Below are positions 23,848-38,215 of a stretch of DNA of 64,000 nt, in pieces. Position 1 is the first letter of the stretch; every line of letters begins with the position of its first letter. The stretch is from assembly GCF_001522545.3 (NCBI RefSeq), contig NC_031768.1, positions 111,171,212-111,235,211 on the forward strand. The letters run 5' to 3'. The notes under the pieces were generated by a model. That model was not told where the DNA came from. It ran no database searches and saw only the letters and a program-made list of their open reading frames with translations. The stretch comes from Parus major. Taxonomy: Eukaryota > Chordata > Aves > Passeriformes > Paridae. Both the position numbers and the translations under genes were made by a program.

Positions 23848-24930
23848 GGTGTTAAAACAGACTGCTTTGAGCAGCCTTCAGAGACCAGCTGTGCCCTGGA
23901 GACAGTTTATCTTCCCTAAAACCTCAGCAGAGAAGATAGGTAACACAGAGCTACTGTTGGCAGCACACAGAGCATTTCTCTGTTAAGGTACGAGCCCTAA
24001 TTAGAACTTGGCTCCAGTCGAGCCCTTGGATCAGGTACAGCAAAACTCTGCTGCATCCCGAGTCCAGACACAATGTTTAGACATGATCCAATTCCCAGTT
24101 CAGCCTAGCATTGTGCTCACTTGGAAGGGGATGGGACTCATCTCTAATTCCAGCCAGCCTGGTCGGAGGCTGTCCAAAGTTGCCATCTGCTGCATGATCT
24201 GTGGCCTGATGGAAAGAGTTTGCTGTTCTGCCTTGCTCTTCCAGAAGGAGGCTGGAAGTACCAGCAGTTTCTGCAACCACTAAAAAAAAAACCCTAAAAT
24301 AAAAATCCCAAACCAAGCAGTTATATCTACATCTAGTTTATTTAGCAAAAAATTTTTGGTGACTTTCTCCAATTTATGAACAGGCTAAAGTACATCCCTC
24401 ACCCCTCCAAATCTTGGTCACTTGAATCCCTTCCCAACATGTTTACATTTCTAACCATACATGGGAAATATTACAGGATTCTCTCAGGAATTACTCATTT
24501 CATTTGAAAAAATAAACATTACTGCAAAGAATTGGACTGGAGGATGATGTTCATGGATTTTCTTACCTAAAAGGGCTGTAGACCTTCACAGGGTGGGCAG
24601 CTCTTGCCTACTGCCTAAAACTCAGCACAGCATTCTGTGCAACAGCTTCTGCAAGGCATCGTCTTCTCCAAGCTTCCTCTACAGGATAAAAATGATTTTC
24701 CACATCATAGCCCTAGAAATCCATGCCCAGAGGTACCAGGCTCGAGGGAAAAGGGCAGAGGTTTCTAAAAGGGACTTGTGGGAGAAAGGAAGGATAAGGA
24801 GAAGAGAGGAGTTTGGAAACAGAAAAATGTACCAGAAACTGCGTGGCTCCTCTTGCCTGGCTTCTTCTGGATGCACTGAAAAGCCAGAAGCAGAGGGGAA
24901 AAAAAAACCCCAAACCTGATTTTTTTCCAA

Positions 24931-24944
24931 TTTTTTTTTTTTTT
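24931..24944. repeat. Poly-T tract (T14)
   Basis: A clean T14 run following another T7 run at 24920-24926. Low-complexity sequence. Confidence 0.85.
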
Positions 24945-25309
24945 AAGGAAAGTTTAACCTTGTATTTTTTTCTGTCTCTGATGAACTAAAGGTGTTTTTA
25001 CTAAACTGGTTTGATAACAAATGCTATTCATAAACTTTTCTGTCTGTAACCTAAAATTCCTCTGGTTATAAGGCTTAAGAACACATTGAGAGCTTCATCC
25101 AAGGCTTATCCCATGACTAAATCACGTTAAGTTTCCTCTGCTGTATGGTTTGTTTTAAGCTGAGTATTTGTTCAGTGCTTTTAGCATCCACCAGACAGTT
25201 CCATCAAGCTGTGCCAGGGGTACAGGGCAATGCCAAAAGTGCATAATATAGCAGTAAATTTAATTAAATAGATAGAAGATTTATTAGCATCCTCATCAGA
25301 AGAATGGCT

Positions 25310-25515
25310 ACAATCCTAAATTATTTGGGTTGGAAGGGACTATAAAGATTTAGTTCCAACTCCACTCTAGAAGGCAGGGACATCTTCCTCTTGCCCAGGT
25401 TGCTTCAAGACCTATCCAATCTGGTCTTGAGTACTTCCAGGGATGGGACATCCACAGCTTGTTCCAGAGCCTCAACACCCTCACAGTAAAAACTTCCTTC
25501 TCATTAATTAATCTG
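25310..25515 (-). mobile_element. CR1 LINE, 5'-truncated 3' end, minus strand
   Basis: A CR1 tail in reverse orientation. Reading left to right it shows TTTGGGTTGGAAGGGAC, AAAGATTTAGTTCCAACTCC, GGCAGGGACATCTTCC, CAGGTTGCTTCAAGACC, ATCCAATCTGGTCTTGAGTA, CTTCCAGGGATGGGACATCC, ACAGCTTGTTCCAGAGCCTC and CACCCTCACAGTAAAAACTTC. All of these are the complement of the CR1 3' region in the correct order. The left border is the 3' end, where the ATTCTATGA repeat has decayed to AATCCTAAATTA. The right, 5' side fades out after about 25515, perhaps as late as 25600. No coding capacity remains; the 92-codon minus frame across it is an artefact. It looks more diverged than the copy at 2.2 kb, so probably older. 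Confidence 0.93.
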
Positions 25516-27840
25516 CATTGATGGGATGGGGAATCTGCACTGATTTTCTTGATGGGAAAATACAAACTGGTTCTGGCTTGCCTATGTCTTATCTCTAGGC
25601 TTGCCATCATGGTAGCTGAACTCATCATTTGAAGTTTTGGGGATCTTTGTGCCTTTTTTTCCCCACCTGTTTAGTTTTTTTATCCATTGACAACACTTTG
25701 AGCAATCATCTCTCTTATCCCAGCAGTGATTCTTCTAAAGATGGATATTTCCAGCTCCAGCACCCCAGAGCAGCACATCTCAAGTCCTGGCACAGTTTAA
25801 AATCCACTGTACCACTGGATCTGAAATCCATGAGCCAGCTCCTTTAGCAAAGAAAATTCCCACGGAAAATGTCCCATTCCTGTGACAAGTCCACCTTCCT
25901 CAGGCACTTCCAGCTTGTGTGAATGACTCCTTATTTAAAATCTTTTAAAAACACTTTCTCTTCTTTCTCCTATCCATTTCTGGACTTGGGACCTCCAAGG
26001 CTCACCTAGTTTTGTGAACAGCTTAGGGAAGTAGATAAAATATCGTGGTGTTTCAGCATTTCTTTTTTTAACAGTTTCCAAGTGTTTATGAAAAAAAATT
26101 CCCCTCACACTCTTTTAATCCTCTTTGCTTTTTGTTAGAAATCTTGAACTAAATAAAAATATTTAGCTCAGTCTTGCACTCATCTAAGAATCTATTTCTT
26201 AATTATGACAGGGTAATTATATTTTAATTGGAACTCTTTCAAGGACCTGTTTTACTCTGAGCTCCTAGATAAAGTTTTGCACAGTTTTGACTCTTGCATA
26301 CAGCAAAGTCAACCTTTAAATTTAGGGAGACATCTCGTGCACCATTTCTGGATATCTGGCAAAAAAAACATCTCAATACAGGCAAAATCAAGACCTGGAG
26401 GCTTCAGCAAGGAAGCTTATATCAATTAAGAGCATGCAAAGTGAAAATTAAAATTCAAATGAAAGGGTCTGCCCCAGAAAATATATCTTTAGCTGATCAG
26501 GTTTTCCTTAGAGAGAGCAGGGCATTTTCCTTGTTATCTTTAAGAACATCACTTCTGACAGGAAACATTTGTTTCCTTATGGTCTGGGCTAGAGGACCTA
26601 TGTTGGGATTAGAAATGAAAAATTAGGAATGCTCTTTTTTCCCCTTTTTAATTAGGAGAGTTGTGAGCCAAGCTCACAATGCAATAAAAATGTAATTTTT
26701 GGCAAAACGGAGGAGGCATTGCTAAATTAATTTTTATGATGTACAAACCCTGGGGACAGCAGGGGGACCAAGCAAGAAGCACAAAACTGTTTGTTTGTTA
26801 CTGTTGTACAGATTTCAGCATAAAATTCAGTCCCTCAGAGATTTACTGAGAAGCTGATGATTTTGTGAAGTTGTCATTCATCAAATAAAGAACATTTTTG
26901 TTTCTGTAGTAGCCACAGCCTGATTTCAATTATTTCCAGCACGTATGAAGAGCTCCCTTCTGAGATTTGTTTGTTTTGCTGGCTTCCCAACAAGAAAACA
27001 ACGTAAATTCAAATTTTTAACTGAAAGGTGCAGTTTTCTTCTGCTTTTAATTGCAAGAGATCTCTTGGGGAGCAACTGTCAGAGGAGATTATGAGCAGTT
27101 TTTAAAGTCCAAGTGAAATTAGGGTGGTTAAGTGACAATTTGGAAATCCAATGGGACAACTGATGGCTGTAATCTGCAAACACTTTCAGCATCTGTAGGA
27201 ATTTTTTTTTGAGAGCAGAATAGTAAAAGCCAAACAAGCCCGTAATACCTATTACTATATATTTAAAAAAACCCCTGATAGATGCATTGAGGTTATGAAT
27301 TCTGAAGCTCATATTTTCTCTAATTTATTTTTAGTGGCTTAATGGGGGACAAGCCCTTACTCATTATTTATTCTACTTGAAATTTACTGAAGATGACTTT
27401 GCTGCATTCGTTTCTGCCAGCAACAGACTCCATAATCATAAAAATTTCTACTGGGATAAATGACAGAAATTAATGTTAATCCTTTCATTGCAGAGCATTT
27501 CTTGTCTAGATGTTCTTTAACATCTGTTACACAAAAGTGTGCATTTTTAAATTTCTAAATAGTTGGATGTTTTCTACGTCCTCTCAAGGATCTAAAAACT
27601 TTTTCTGCCATTTTGGCCTTTAAAGGGAGATGAAACTTCTACACTGATAACACTTATTTTCTGTGGAAAACTTCTGGTCCAAGATCCATTTTTTGCTACT
27701 GAAAGAGATTTCAACATTTTCCAAGAGCAGCTGTATCAGCCTTTCTGTTTCCTGGAACTCGGGGAGTGTGGACAGACTGAGGAATGCTTGGAAACTTGGT
27801 GATTTTTGACTTAGAAAACTAATATTTGCCAGGTTGGGGA

Positions 27841-27867
27841 AAAAAATAAAGGGAAAAAAAAAAAAAA
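27841..27867. repeat. A-rich tract with A14 run
   Basis: AAAAAATAAAGGG followed by an uninterrupted A14 run. Could be a retroposon tail, but the sequence to its left is not a recognised element. Confidence 0.8.
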
Positions 27868-28987
27868 GACAAGAAAGAATGGTGGAATTTATATCACTTC
27901 TACTGTTTTGGATGGATAATTCTCAAATTAACACTTTCAACCTGTGGTAATTATTTAGTGTTTTATCAAAGCACTGCTGGGTGTTCTGTTTTAGTGCAGA
28001 TAGGAATTGTACATGCAGGCACATAAAAAATAAAAACAAACCTAAAAACCAAACCTACTATTAGAGCATTAAAACTAAAAGCAAAATATCTGAATTACAG
28101 CTGCCCTTTGAAATGCTGAATCAGGCCCTCCCCCCAATATTTGCATTGTGGTACAGTCTGTAATTATATACTCAATTTTCTCCCCTAATAGGATACCACC
28201 TATATGATTGCACAGGCCAAAGGTGTCTTTGAGGATTGAATATTTGATATTTTCCTGTGTCCTTGCTGTTTCAAACACAGTCCTGCACTGCTTTCATTGC
28301 ATGCAGTTTAAATTCTTCTTTCAGTCTATTTATATTTTAAAAAAATCCTCTGTCCTTCATTAAAACCAATTAGAGATCAAAAGATCAAGGCTATTGATGC
28401 AGACATTTATTTATTTTAGCAATAATACATCTCTGGTTTGGTCTCAGTTCTTCTGCTGGAAGGTACTGCATAATTTCACTGCTTTTATATTGTTCAGTCA
28501 AAATATAATTATGGACAGTTTTTGTCTATTCCTTTTTGTGCATTGATCTTTCACCCTACAGAGGCTTTTTCCCTCGTGGTTTTAAAGCAAATGAAATAAT
28601 AGACAGCCAGAATAGCTCCTGTCAAAACAGCAAACAAGATTCATCCCCAAATTAATCCAGAGTTCATCTCTAATCTGCACTGTAATCCACTTTTCATCAG
28701 TGCCTGTCATTATATCATCTGTTTATGGTTCATTTACATAAAAATATTGCAATTCTCATATTAAACATGCCTTTTCTAATTTTTTTCTCATTTTCCCAAA
28801 TGAAATGTGTGAACATGAGGCTGATACACTGTGCTAGACAAAGGATGTATGTCTGTATGAATTTATCAGAGTGACTAATCTCATTTGATCTACAGCTGTG
28901 CTATAACAAAAGACATTTTCTATTTATTCCAATGTGTTTCGTGGTTAGTTCAATATTTATTTTTTTTTTTATCCTTCAGTACTACAG

Positions 28988-29002
28988 ATATATATATATA
29001 TA
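28988..29002. repeat. (AT)n microsatellite
   Basis: Fifteen bases of alternating A and T following ACTACAG. Confidence 0.85.
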
Positions 29003-30142
29003 AATACATGGTAATTTTTCTCTTTCCATTTATAGTATCTCTTTTATATTTTGGGAGCAGGAGAAAATCGAGACAAAATGTTGTAGGGGTTTTGTTTGCT
29101 TTTGGGATTTTTTTATTATTACATCTAAAGCAACACCCATGCTGACACTGGAGCTTAAAAGTATCTTCTCTTACTTCTTTATTTATATAGATGAAAAGAA
29201 TTTTCTTACCTATTTTAATACACAAATTCTGAGTCTTCAGCAACTGTTTCTTTACACATATTGATTTTGGATTTAAGATTATGCAGATAAAATTCTTCTT
29301 CAGCCCCCAATCTCATGTGGATCACACAACTCTGGGAAAATTAAAGACATTTTGGCTCATCCAATATCGGAATGTCAAATATAATCCAAACTTCACATCA
29401 TTTAATCTGCTAAAGCTTGCCTTTCTCAAAAGTACACTCTGTTATTTATTAACTTCTGAAATTTCAGCTAAGCAAGAGTTAACCATCTAATTCAAAGTTA
29501 TTTTGTAGATCCGACTCTTTAATTTGCCCTATTATTGAGTGGCAAAGCACTATGAAGTTTACAGGCAAAAGAGCTTTTTTCACACCACAATGACATTGAT
29601 TATCCCCATTTTTAAACTGAAGATACTATTCTTTCCTAAGAGCACTTCATATCCTGTTCTTAAAATGATTCTCTTACAGTTTAATTCCACCTACTGGCAA
29701 GGAAGAGAGCATGAGGAGCTGAGCAAATTTTCTTTGAGGGGACAAGTTTTGAAACCTACAAACAGGAGTACCACAGATTTTTACACAGAGATTTACTCTA
29801 GGGCAGCCATCTAAAGAAGAGAATTTCAAAAAAGAAATATAATTTGAGTACAGCATGTATTCTTCCATTGGAGTAATTGAAAAAATCGTTCCTCCAATCT
29901 TTCTATTATTCCACAGCTGATGGTCAGACACACTCCTGTAGAGGGAAGCAGCTCCTCAGGTATCCAGGAACAGTCTCCAGAAGGGTTTGGAACAGGACCC
30001 CATTCCTAAATTTAATTTTTCACTCAGATTTTATCTGGTGCTGAATATGATGTCTGTTGTGATTTTTGCATTCTAAAGATCAGATTATTTGAAATACTGC
30101 AGTGAACTTGCCTGTCTCCCTTCTCAGGATACAGACACAGGC

Positions 30143-30156
30143 AAAAAAAAAAAAAA
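30143..30156. repeat. Poly-A tract (A14)
   Basis: A14 run between GGC and CTTCT. No adjoining element recognised. Confidence 0.85.
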
Positions 30157-33100
30157 CTTCTAAAAAAACCCTAAGGTTTCATTCTGGCAGGAAGTTTTCC
30201 CTACCTTAAAAATCTGTGTGTCATCCAGATTCAGTGATTAATGGCATGAAATAAATGTGTGGAGCATTAAATAACTCAGGAGACCATAACATGGCTGGAC
30301 AAGTGGGATCCTGTTTTCCCTCTCCAAGAGGGAATTACTCCCTCTAATCTGCAGGCTGGTATAAGAAAACAAGTATGCATTGGGAAGGAGGAGTAGATTT
30401 GCTGTCAGAGGAGTCTATGAGGCCAGAGGACATGGAAAATAATACTTTTCACACTTTGGAGCTCATCTTGGGACAATGGATTGGCAATAAAAGGATAAAC
30501 AAGAAATCATACATGGAAAAGTGTGAGAAACTCCAGAGGACTGTCTGTCTTCTGGCCCAGGACACAACAAATGAGTTTGGTTCCCTCTCTGTGATCCTTG
30601 CAGCACAGGAGGGGTCTAGAAGAGCCTTCAGGGCTAGCACACACAATTTCCACATGGGCTTCAGTGCACAAAGTGCAAAGAGTTTTATGGAAATAAAGAC
30701 ATCCCCAAGAATTTGGTAAACATTTGCAGAATTGATAACTGTGTGTCCTGTCACATCATTGTTACAAACCATATTCAATGTGTGGTTAAAAAGAGCCAAT
30801 TATTTGTTTTCCATTCCTGATTTCTAACTCAGATTTAGCTGTAGCTGAGAAGCTTGGAGTGGTTGTATCTGGGAGCTCCAGACCACACTTATCTAAAACC
30901 ATAAGAACTCAAGTCACAGCTGCTGCATCTTCTTCTGTTTCTGATGGCTGGGTTAAGGATAACTGAAGCTAATAATAACTAACTAACTAAAAACTGGAAA
31001 AACAGCCCCTTTCAAACCAAATAAGCATGAAATAGGATGCCAGGAAACAGAAGGAGTGATCAGTGTGGACCTTCAGAATGAAAACTGAAACGTTGGTTAC
31101 CAGAGGCTGAGTACAAAGATAAAACTTCTCATCAGTTCATCTCATTTGCCCTTCCATTAATCTCCCAGGGTAATTTTTCCCCAGTGAAGTCTAGGAAGGA
31201 ATAAAGTCTCAAGAACGACCTCAATGCTGACTCTTAGAGCAAAATAAACTATTTAGCTTCACATGCACACACACATACATATTTTCATATGTACATATTT
31301 TATGTCACTCTCGTTCTCCACCACCTTTACTTTTTCTGGCATTTAATTAATGGCATGTCTCTGATGTCAAAACAAACATAAAATATAGCTGCATGTAGGG
31401 AATGCAAACCCTAATTAAGATGAAATTTTGGATATAACACAAGACAAGCTTTACATTTTCATTGGGAGAATACTACAGTTTATAAAATATTCCCAGATGT
31501 GCCTTTGATTCTCTAAATATCTCTCCGTCTTGAAAAACTGCAGCTTAAATTAAAAACTGCAGCAGACATCTTCTGTGCAGGAAGTTTCCCTCTTGGAATC
31601 TTAGACAATATTTACCACTGGCCTGATTCCACTGACTTTGGTGAAGCTCAGGGTGAGCTGAAGCAAACCATCTTGAAAGCATTAAAGTTGTGGGAAATAA
31701 ATTCAGACGCAATTAATTTTGCTTTTAATTTACACTGAGGAGCAATGGTCTTAATTCTGGACATCTTGAATCTACCCCAGGAAACTTCAGAGATAAGAAA
31801 TTGGAAGCAATAAAAAAAAAAAGAGGTCACTGTTTATTTATGGTTGGATTCCAAAACCTTAGTATTCAATCAACTTTTTCCCTCACAGTTCAGTAGGACT
31901 ATTTGTCAAGTAAAATGTTGTTTAGCAGATGAGTAGATCAGAGACTATTCTGTATCATTTCACCATGAAAATAATATTTATAAATACATATGGAAAGGAT
32001 TGTGCAAATATTACTGGTTACTTGGATATAAGTGGTTGGAAGCACTAGGTAAAAAGCAAAGCTGACCCCTCTACCTCCAGTAAAAGCATGGAAATGGACA
32101 CCTGAACTTTCTTTGGGACTCCAGAATAAATCCTTTCTTTTTCCCTAATGTGACAAAACCTTTTATTTAGGTTCCTGGTATTTGTTGCCACAATGCTCTG
32201 GCAAGTTTGAAGGTCTGCAGGGTTCTCTGCAAAGATCCCTTATATGTTGTTAAAAAGCACCTGTGTGGGCACTCCTGGTAAAATACCTTCTAATGGAAAC
32301 CACTTGTGCTAAGCACACTCTTCATCCCAAAGGAGGAATAATTAAAACCAGTTACCAGAAAAAAAAAAGGGGAAATGTTAAGGCAGAGCATCCTGAAAGA
32401 CAGTGTGCAGCCTTTATTTCCATTTAGCCACACAAGTACACAGCAGTGATCTTGTGCCTCCTTCCATATTCCAAGAACACCTTCCCAATACTAAAAAAGT
32501 CCTGATCCAAAGGCTGAAGGTACAAAAAGATCACCACAGGCATTTGCACCCTCTGTATGAACTAAGTGGAGTACAGACATTTTGCCAAGACAAAGGTAGC
32601 AGTAACTCTGCCTTTCTGTTTAAATTTCCGTGCTCAAATATCAAGTAGCAAATGTATTGAGATTTATTATTCTCCATTTACCCTCCAGAGGGAAAAGCCA
32701 AAAGCACCATGGGGACAGGACAATGGCATCAGCAAACTCAGCCTGAGCCCTCCCCACACACTTCAGGACACCCTGAATCCAGCAACCCAATTGTCTCAGC
32801 ATCCCCAGGGGACCCCAATGATTTGACTTGTGCCCTGTTTGTGAAAATAACTCATGCAAAGCTCTGTTTTCCATCAAACCTAACAGGAAATTTCCCAAGT
32901 CTTCAAAGAGATCTTGGTTCTGATGGGAGCCCTTGTTCAGAACAAGAGTTTAAGAACAAGGCATGTGATATTTGGCTGTGTGTCCTAGCCAGGCTTTGTG
33001 TGTGCCTGCCCTTCTGCCTGGTATTTTGTAATTGGAAATAGAAATCTGGTTTTCCCCATTGCTGCACACCTTGGTATGAAAACTGCATAACACTAAAAGC

Positions 33101-36100
33101 AGCTGAACTAAAGAAACCTCTTTGTCCCAGCTCACACAGGCAGACTCATCTCATCTGGAAAACCAGAGAAAAATACACTTCTTGTATTATCCTGAGCTGT
33201 TGCTGCTTGTCTTGGTCACAGTAAAGCACACATTCATTTCAGCAGTGTGCTCACCTTGCCTTTCATGCTAATTGTGGAAGAGTGATTCCCAGTATCTTGA
33301 GACCTTCCTGGGATTTTCAAGCATCTGTAAATCACAGGCACTACCTCTGAACAATGATAAAGAGCTAAGAGAAATTAAAATCCAAATCTACTGGGCTTTT
33401 TCAACACTGAACGTTTGGCTTTGTGTAATTGATAACTTGGGAAATTCTAGAAATTAATGAAGGGAGTATAATTTGCAGTTAGGAAAGATTTAATGCTCAC
33501 AATCCGAGATTGCCTAAGGATATAGCTTAGTTTTGGGTCAGGTTCATCAGCACTAGCTCTGAATGCTATTGTCACATAGACAGTAACCTAAAACAGGATA
33601 AATCTGATGAGATCATGCCATACAGATGGAATTTGATGATCTTGATCTGAGGAAACTTGTTGTAAACTGAGTTTCTTTCATAAGGCTTTTAGCAAACACA
33701 GATGGAATATAACATTCTAATTTTAAAGTCAAAAACCATTATAAACAGACTTAACTCTTAGCTTCACTGTATTAAAGAATAAAAAGTTTGATTTCAGATC
33801 CTGGTTTTGCTCCATCAACCAGATGATGTTAATCAAAGTTCGTCAAAAAGCTCTTTTTCCAAGATTCAGCTTTTCAGCCTGCTCTGTCAGTTTTAAAAAC
33901 ATACTGGAAGACTGCAGGAGAAAAATATTTACCAACCCAAATTGACTCTTGACAGCAATATTTTATGCCAGCTGTAGAGAAAAGAAGTACTAACTCTGTG
34001 CTGAATAACCTCCTGTTCAAAACTATTCTGAATTGAACTGGGAAAATAAACCAGTAGGGAATTTTCTAACAATTGCTCTTCTACAAATTCAAAGATTAAT
34101 GTCAGGCTTCAAATTATTTTTTCACTCATTCCTCCTTGATTTATTACCAAAGACACTTGAGAATAAACCCAACAGCTTCTTCTGTAATCTTCACATAATT
34201 GAACTTCTCAAAGGAACAGTGAAAACTCTTCCCACAAACTAGAGATGATTATAAGCATTGCTTTAGAGAGGTTTACCTTCTCCTCCTCTGGCCCTCAAAG
34301 CAGCGTGGATAACTTTTGTGATAGCAAGACAGTCCTTTGTAGAGGGTCAATCAAATTTAAGTTGCTTAAAGAGCCAGTTTTCCCAGCAGACCCCTGAGTG
34401 TTTGAGCTCCCAGTGCAGAGTGCCTACAACCTCTCAAATCAGCGTTGCTCTCCGTGCCCATGACCTGCCCGATGGCTGCTGTGGAAAGCAGAGCCTTCAC
34501 TGGGAATTTTGTGGATATTCTGTCTCAGATGACACAACTCAGCTCACACAGCACAGGAAATAATTGCCAGGGAGATACTGCCCAGTGATTGTGATTACTG
34601 TCTCTGGAAGGGTCAGTCAACACATGCAACCTGAATCAAACCACAGACTCCCAGTATCCACACTGGAAATGAAAAACTGTAAGGTTTCAGCTGAATCTAT
34701 TTCTGGTTTTCATTATGAAATGGATTTGTAGGGAAGAAAAGGTAATTTTTTTAAAAAATGGTCAAAATAAAGAGTAATGACTGTATTGTCTGGCTGTGGC
34801 TGCAGAAGAAGGATCCCTTCATTCCCCTTTTGTTTAGAAAGAAAACTGGAACTTACTTTCTCATGTGATATTCAAAATCAACAATAATGCTTCTTAGGAC
34901 TTACCTGTGGCCCCGAGATTATGAAGACATTTGGCTTTTGGCTAAGAGGAAGAAACATCTAAACCAGACTTCCTTATTTATTCCTGGATCTCTATTTTGT
35001 TTAATTGTTCAGGAAATCATTAATTAAGATAGGAAATATATTTGCCTACAAGCAAGTCCAGGACAGTTTCCTCCAGAAGAAATAATGGACTGATGTGCAC
35101 ATTACCCCTTTCAGGTATCACCTGTGGAGGTAGAACTCCACTAGAGCAGCCATCCAGTCTGGGGAATAGGCTGAGAAAATTAAAAGTAGTAGATGCCAAA
35201 ATCTAAGTAAAATGTTTTGGATGAGAAGAACAGGAACATAACATGCTCTAGGGAACATTTCTACGCCTTCTCTGGATTCTCCAAAGAGACTTCTCCATTC
35301 TTCTCCATCCTCTTACCTCTGGCAAATTATTTCTCCACAATCACAAGTTCAAAGAAAATAAATTGCTTTTCCATTAGTGAGATCTGCCAGGTTTTCCTGT
35401 GGAGACATCAGGATGTATCAGGAGAAGAGATGCAACACAGAAACCCATCTTGCCTGTCATGATGATCACCAGTGAATGTTTAAGGGAAATATTGAAGAAT
35501 CAAAGCAAATATGATGTTCCTTATCTCATCCTTGAAGAGCAGATTAGGAATTCCACTCAATGACCTGGTGAACCATTGTGTTTAATAGCTCATGACTCCT
35601 TTGTGGGTTTGCTTAATCCTTTTTTGATCCTATTTATGTTTTTGGCCTCTAGAACATCCTGATAAGATAAAGTGAATTTCCACTCAGCAATGTTACTTTT
35701 GTTTAGTGACAGTAAAATTTGTAGGTATCCAGTGCTACCCAGAGCACTCCACTCCCATAATTTACTGTATGTCCCTATATTCAAAATATACCCCAAATCC
35801 TCATCAGAAAAAAATGTACAGTATATCAAAAATATGGACTATTCAAAAAGTAGAAGCTCAAGAAACTGGAAACAAGAAGAATATTCTTTACACGGTTGTA
35901 TTAAGAAGAAAGCTATGAACTGCAGACTGATCTCACATCAGTCTGAATATTTCACCTGAAATAGAACCTTTATCACTTTTGCTGCTATTCCTCATTCCCA
36001 TGTGACACTTTGGGATCATTTCACTCCATATTTCAGGATAAAGTTTGCAATTAATACAAAATCAAATCCATCCTCTGGTGCCAGGCAAAGAGCAAATTTA

Positions 36101-38189
36101 TGCATAAAAATGGGCTAGGAAAAATGACTGGGACAATAAAAATCTGTAACAGAAGTTCACTTTGCTCATGCTTGAGTGTTCTACTGGATGAAGCAAGATT
36201 GCTCAACAGCTTGTTGAATTAATTTTTAAGTAGTACTATAGGGAACACTGAAATAAATGCCTCAATGGTTTGCTAACCAGATTATGAGATGGAACACGTG
36301 CTTAAGTGGTTTGTTGTATCAAAAAGAAGAATTATATTTTTGTTTTGTTTTCCACAGTGCACTGTCTCCCTGTAAAATTAGGTATTAACAGTTGGCTGCT
36401 TTCTAAACACATCAAGGACTTGAAGAGTTTGTGGAAGTACATCCAGAAATTAAAACTTTGTCACTGACTGCTCCTTCTACTTTTGACTCAGCATCTACAT
36501 ATTTATATAACACAAAACATGATCTTTTTGTGCTTTCCTTGGAAAGCTGCATTGTCAGATTTGGGTTATAATAACCTCATCACACTGGGAGCGAAACAAT
36601 CCGAAACATGACAACAGAGCTTTTTGCCATCTTTTGCTATCACATTTGGCTTCTCTACCAGCTTGCTAATTTATATGTTCAATGATATTTATGTTATATA
36701 AAAATGCTCAGTTTATTACTTGTTACACAGTTGATTTGAACCTGGTTCTACAAATGTCAGACTGATAGAAAAAAATCACTTCAGTGAGACCTTTTGGTGT
36801 TCTCAGGTTGCAAAACTAAATTGGGAGAAAGAATTTAAGGTTACTATTAGCATTTAAATAAGATTTGATGCATGGAGATTAGAAGCAGAGAATTTTGCCC
36901 CTCACATCCAATTTTTCAAGTCCTGTGGAAAAAAAATGGGTTTGGTGTAGACAGCATCAAAATTTCAGCAAATAACACTTACAAAGAGTTAACACATATA
37001 AGAGTTAGCTATTAGCTTTCTTTGCTGTTGAAAGCTGTTTACTTCCTTTGTTTTACTCACCACTTTCCTGGGAAATCCTCTATTTTGAAATCTAACTAGC
37101 AAGTCTGAGAGTAATAATCAAGTTTGTGCTGCTGTGTCTCTGGCGGGTGGCTCTTGGCACTGCAAATGCCAAGCAGGGAAGTCAGCTGAGCACAGAAAGA
37201 CAAATTTTTATCTGTGTGCCCTTTCCCATCTTCCTTTTCAGTATAATAAAGCTGTTCTGATCCTGATGGTGTTTTCCTTTGAAAATTTTCAGTGGTCTTC
37301 AAAAAATGGAAGAGTTGGCTTTCTTTAGACCTGACCTCAATTGCCTGATTGTTTTATTGGCTACAGAACATGAATTGTTTAATAATAAAACATTCTGGTT
37401 TTCCTTTAATGTGTTTGAATAAATGTTTCTCAGCACAGCACGCCCTGGTCTTTTTAGTCCCTTATCTAGATTCTGCCTCCTCCATAAAATCCTTGGTATC
37501 AATTCATTGTTCATGACTGCTTTCTTCATTATTTTCCCTTTCTTGCCTACTTTTGGGAAAGAGGAGTGGATCTGTCAGATGGCCTTTGTCAAGGGGAAGA
37601 CAGAGATGATATTCCTTTTGCTTTCCATTTCACAGCGCCCCATATTTATTGTTTATTAGGGAAATACACCAGTCACTTCCCGTCATTAAACAACACAAAC
37701 AACATTCCCCAGAAAGAGACTGCAGTTGCTGAAATCCAGTGTCTTTGACTACTTTGGATCAAAGGCAATCAGTTCCTATTGTATACGTTGGCTCCAAAAG
37801 AAAGACTTCCAAAAACTGTAAAAATAACAAGCAAAAAGCCCCAAACAAACTAACAGAACCCCCCCTGAGCAAACAAACGCAGAAACACTCGACTTCTTAG
37901 GAGAAAGCAGCTTGTGAATCCAGTGCTTTGGTGTTACAGGGAATTTGAGTTGCTGTGTTAATATTCATGCTCTTTGGCAGCTCTGCTACCCAGGAATATG
38001 ACAACTGTCAGAGCCTGGGAAGTCACTCACTCACTGCTGTCACAAATCTGCCTCAAAACAAAGCCACCATATGTTTATGCAAAGAGACAAGTTACTCACT
38101 CTTGGCTCCAGTGCACGAAGATGAAATATAGAACATTCATCAAACAAGTGCAACATAATGCCTGTCTTTCTCCCTTCTTCCTCTATTAA

Positions 38190-38215
38190 ATTAATCTTCT
38201 TTTTAGAAGATTAAT
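38190..38215. repeat. Perfect 11-bp inverted repeat (hairpin)
   Basis: ATTAATCTTCT, loop TTTT, then AGAAGATTAAT. All 11 pairs are Watson-Crick and the stem is mostly A/T. It is too short for a microRNA precursor and there is no evidence for a bacterial-type terminator in this genome. Confidence 0.7.

Larger units (their letters stand above)
20653..25309. other. Intergenic or intronic DNA, no gene seen
   Basis: Unique sequence between the LTR and the second CR1. Landmarks are a TTTA repeat at 21146-21161, T tracts at 21658-21685, 23780-23847 and 24931-24944, a purine-rich stretch near 24740-24835 and a slightly GC-richer patch at 22690-22890. The interval 22000-22720 has the texture of conserved non-coding DNA, with octamer-like ATGCAAAT at about 22047 and little low-complexity sequence. 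Open frames up to 130 codons (23279-23671) have no recognised family. Confidence 0.5.
25600..34500. other. Intergenic or intronic DNA, no gene seen
   Basis: AT-rich unique sequence. It holds poly-A runs (27841-27867 and 30143-30156) and a TA repeat at 28988-29002, besides small AC repeats near 31267. Open frames reach 114-116 codons (30375-30799, both strands) with no recognised domain. Pyrimidine-CAG sequences (for example near 30128) are as frequent as expected by chance. I see no element end, RNA gene or promoter here. Confidence 0.5.

Noticed and set aside
30375..30799. Opposed frames of 114 and 116 codons, considered as a processed pseudogene
   Set aside because: No recognised parent protein, no poly-A tail at the end and no target duplication.
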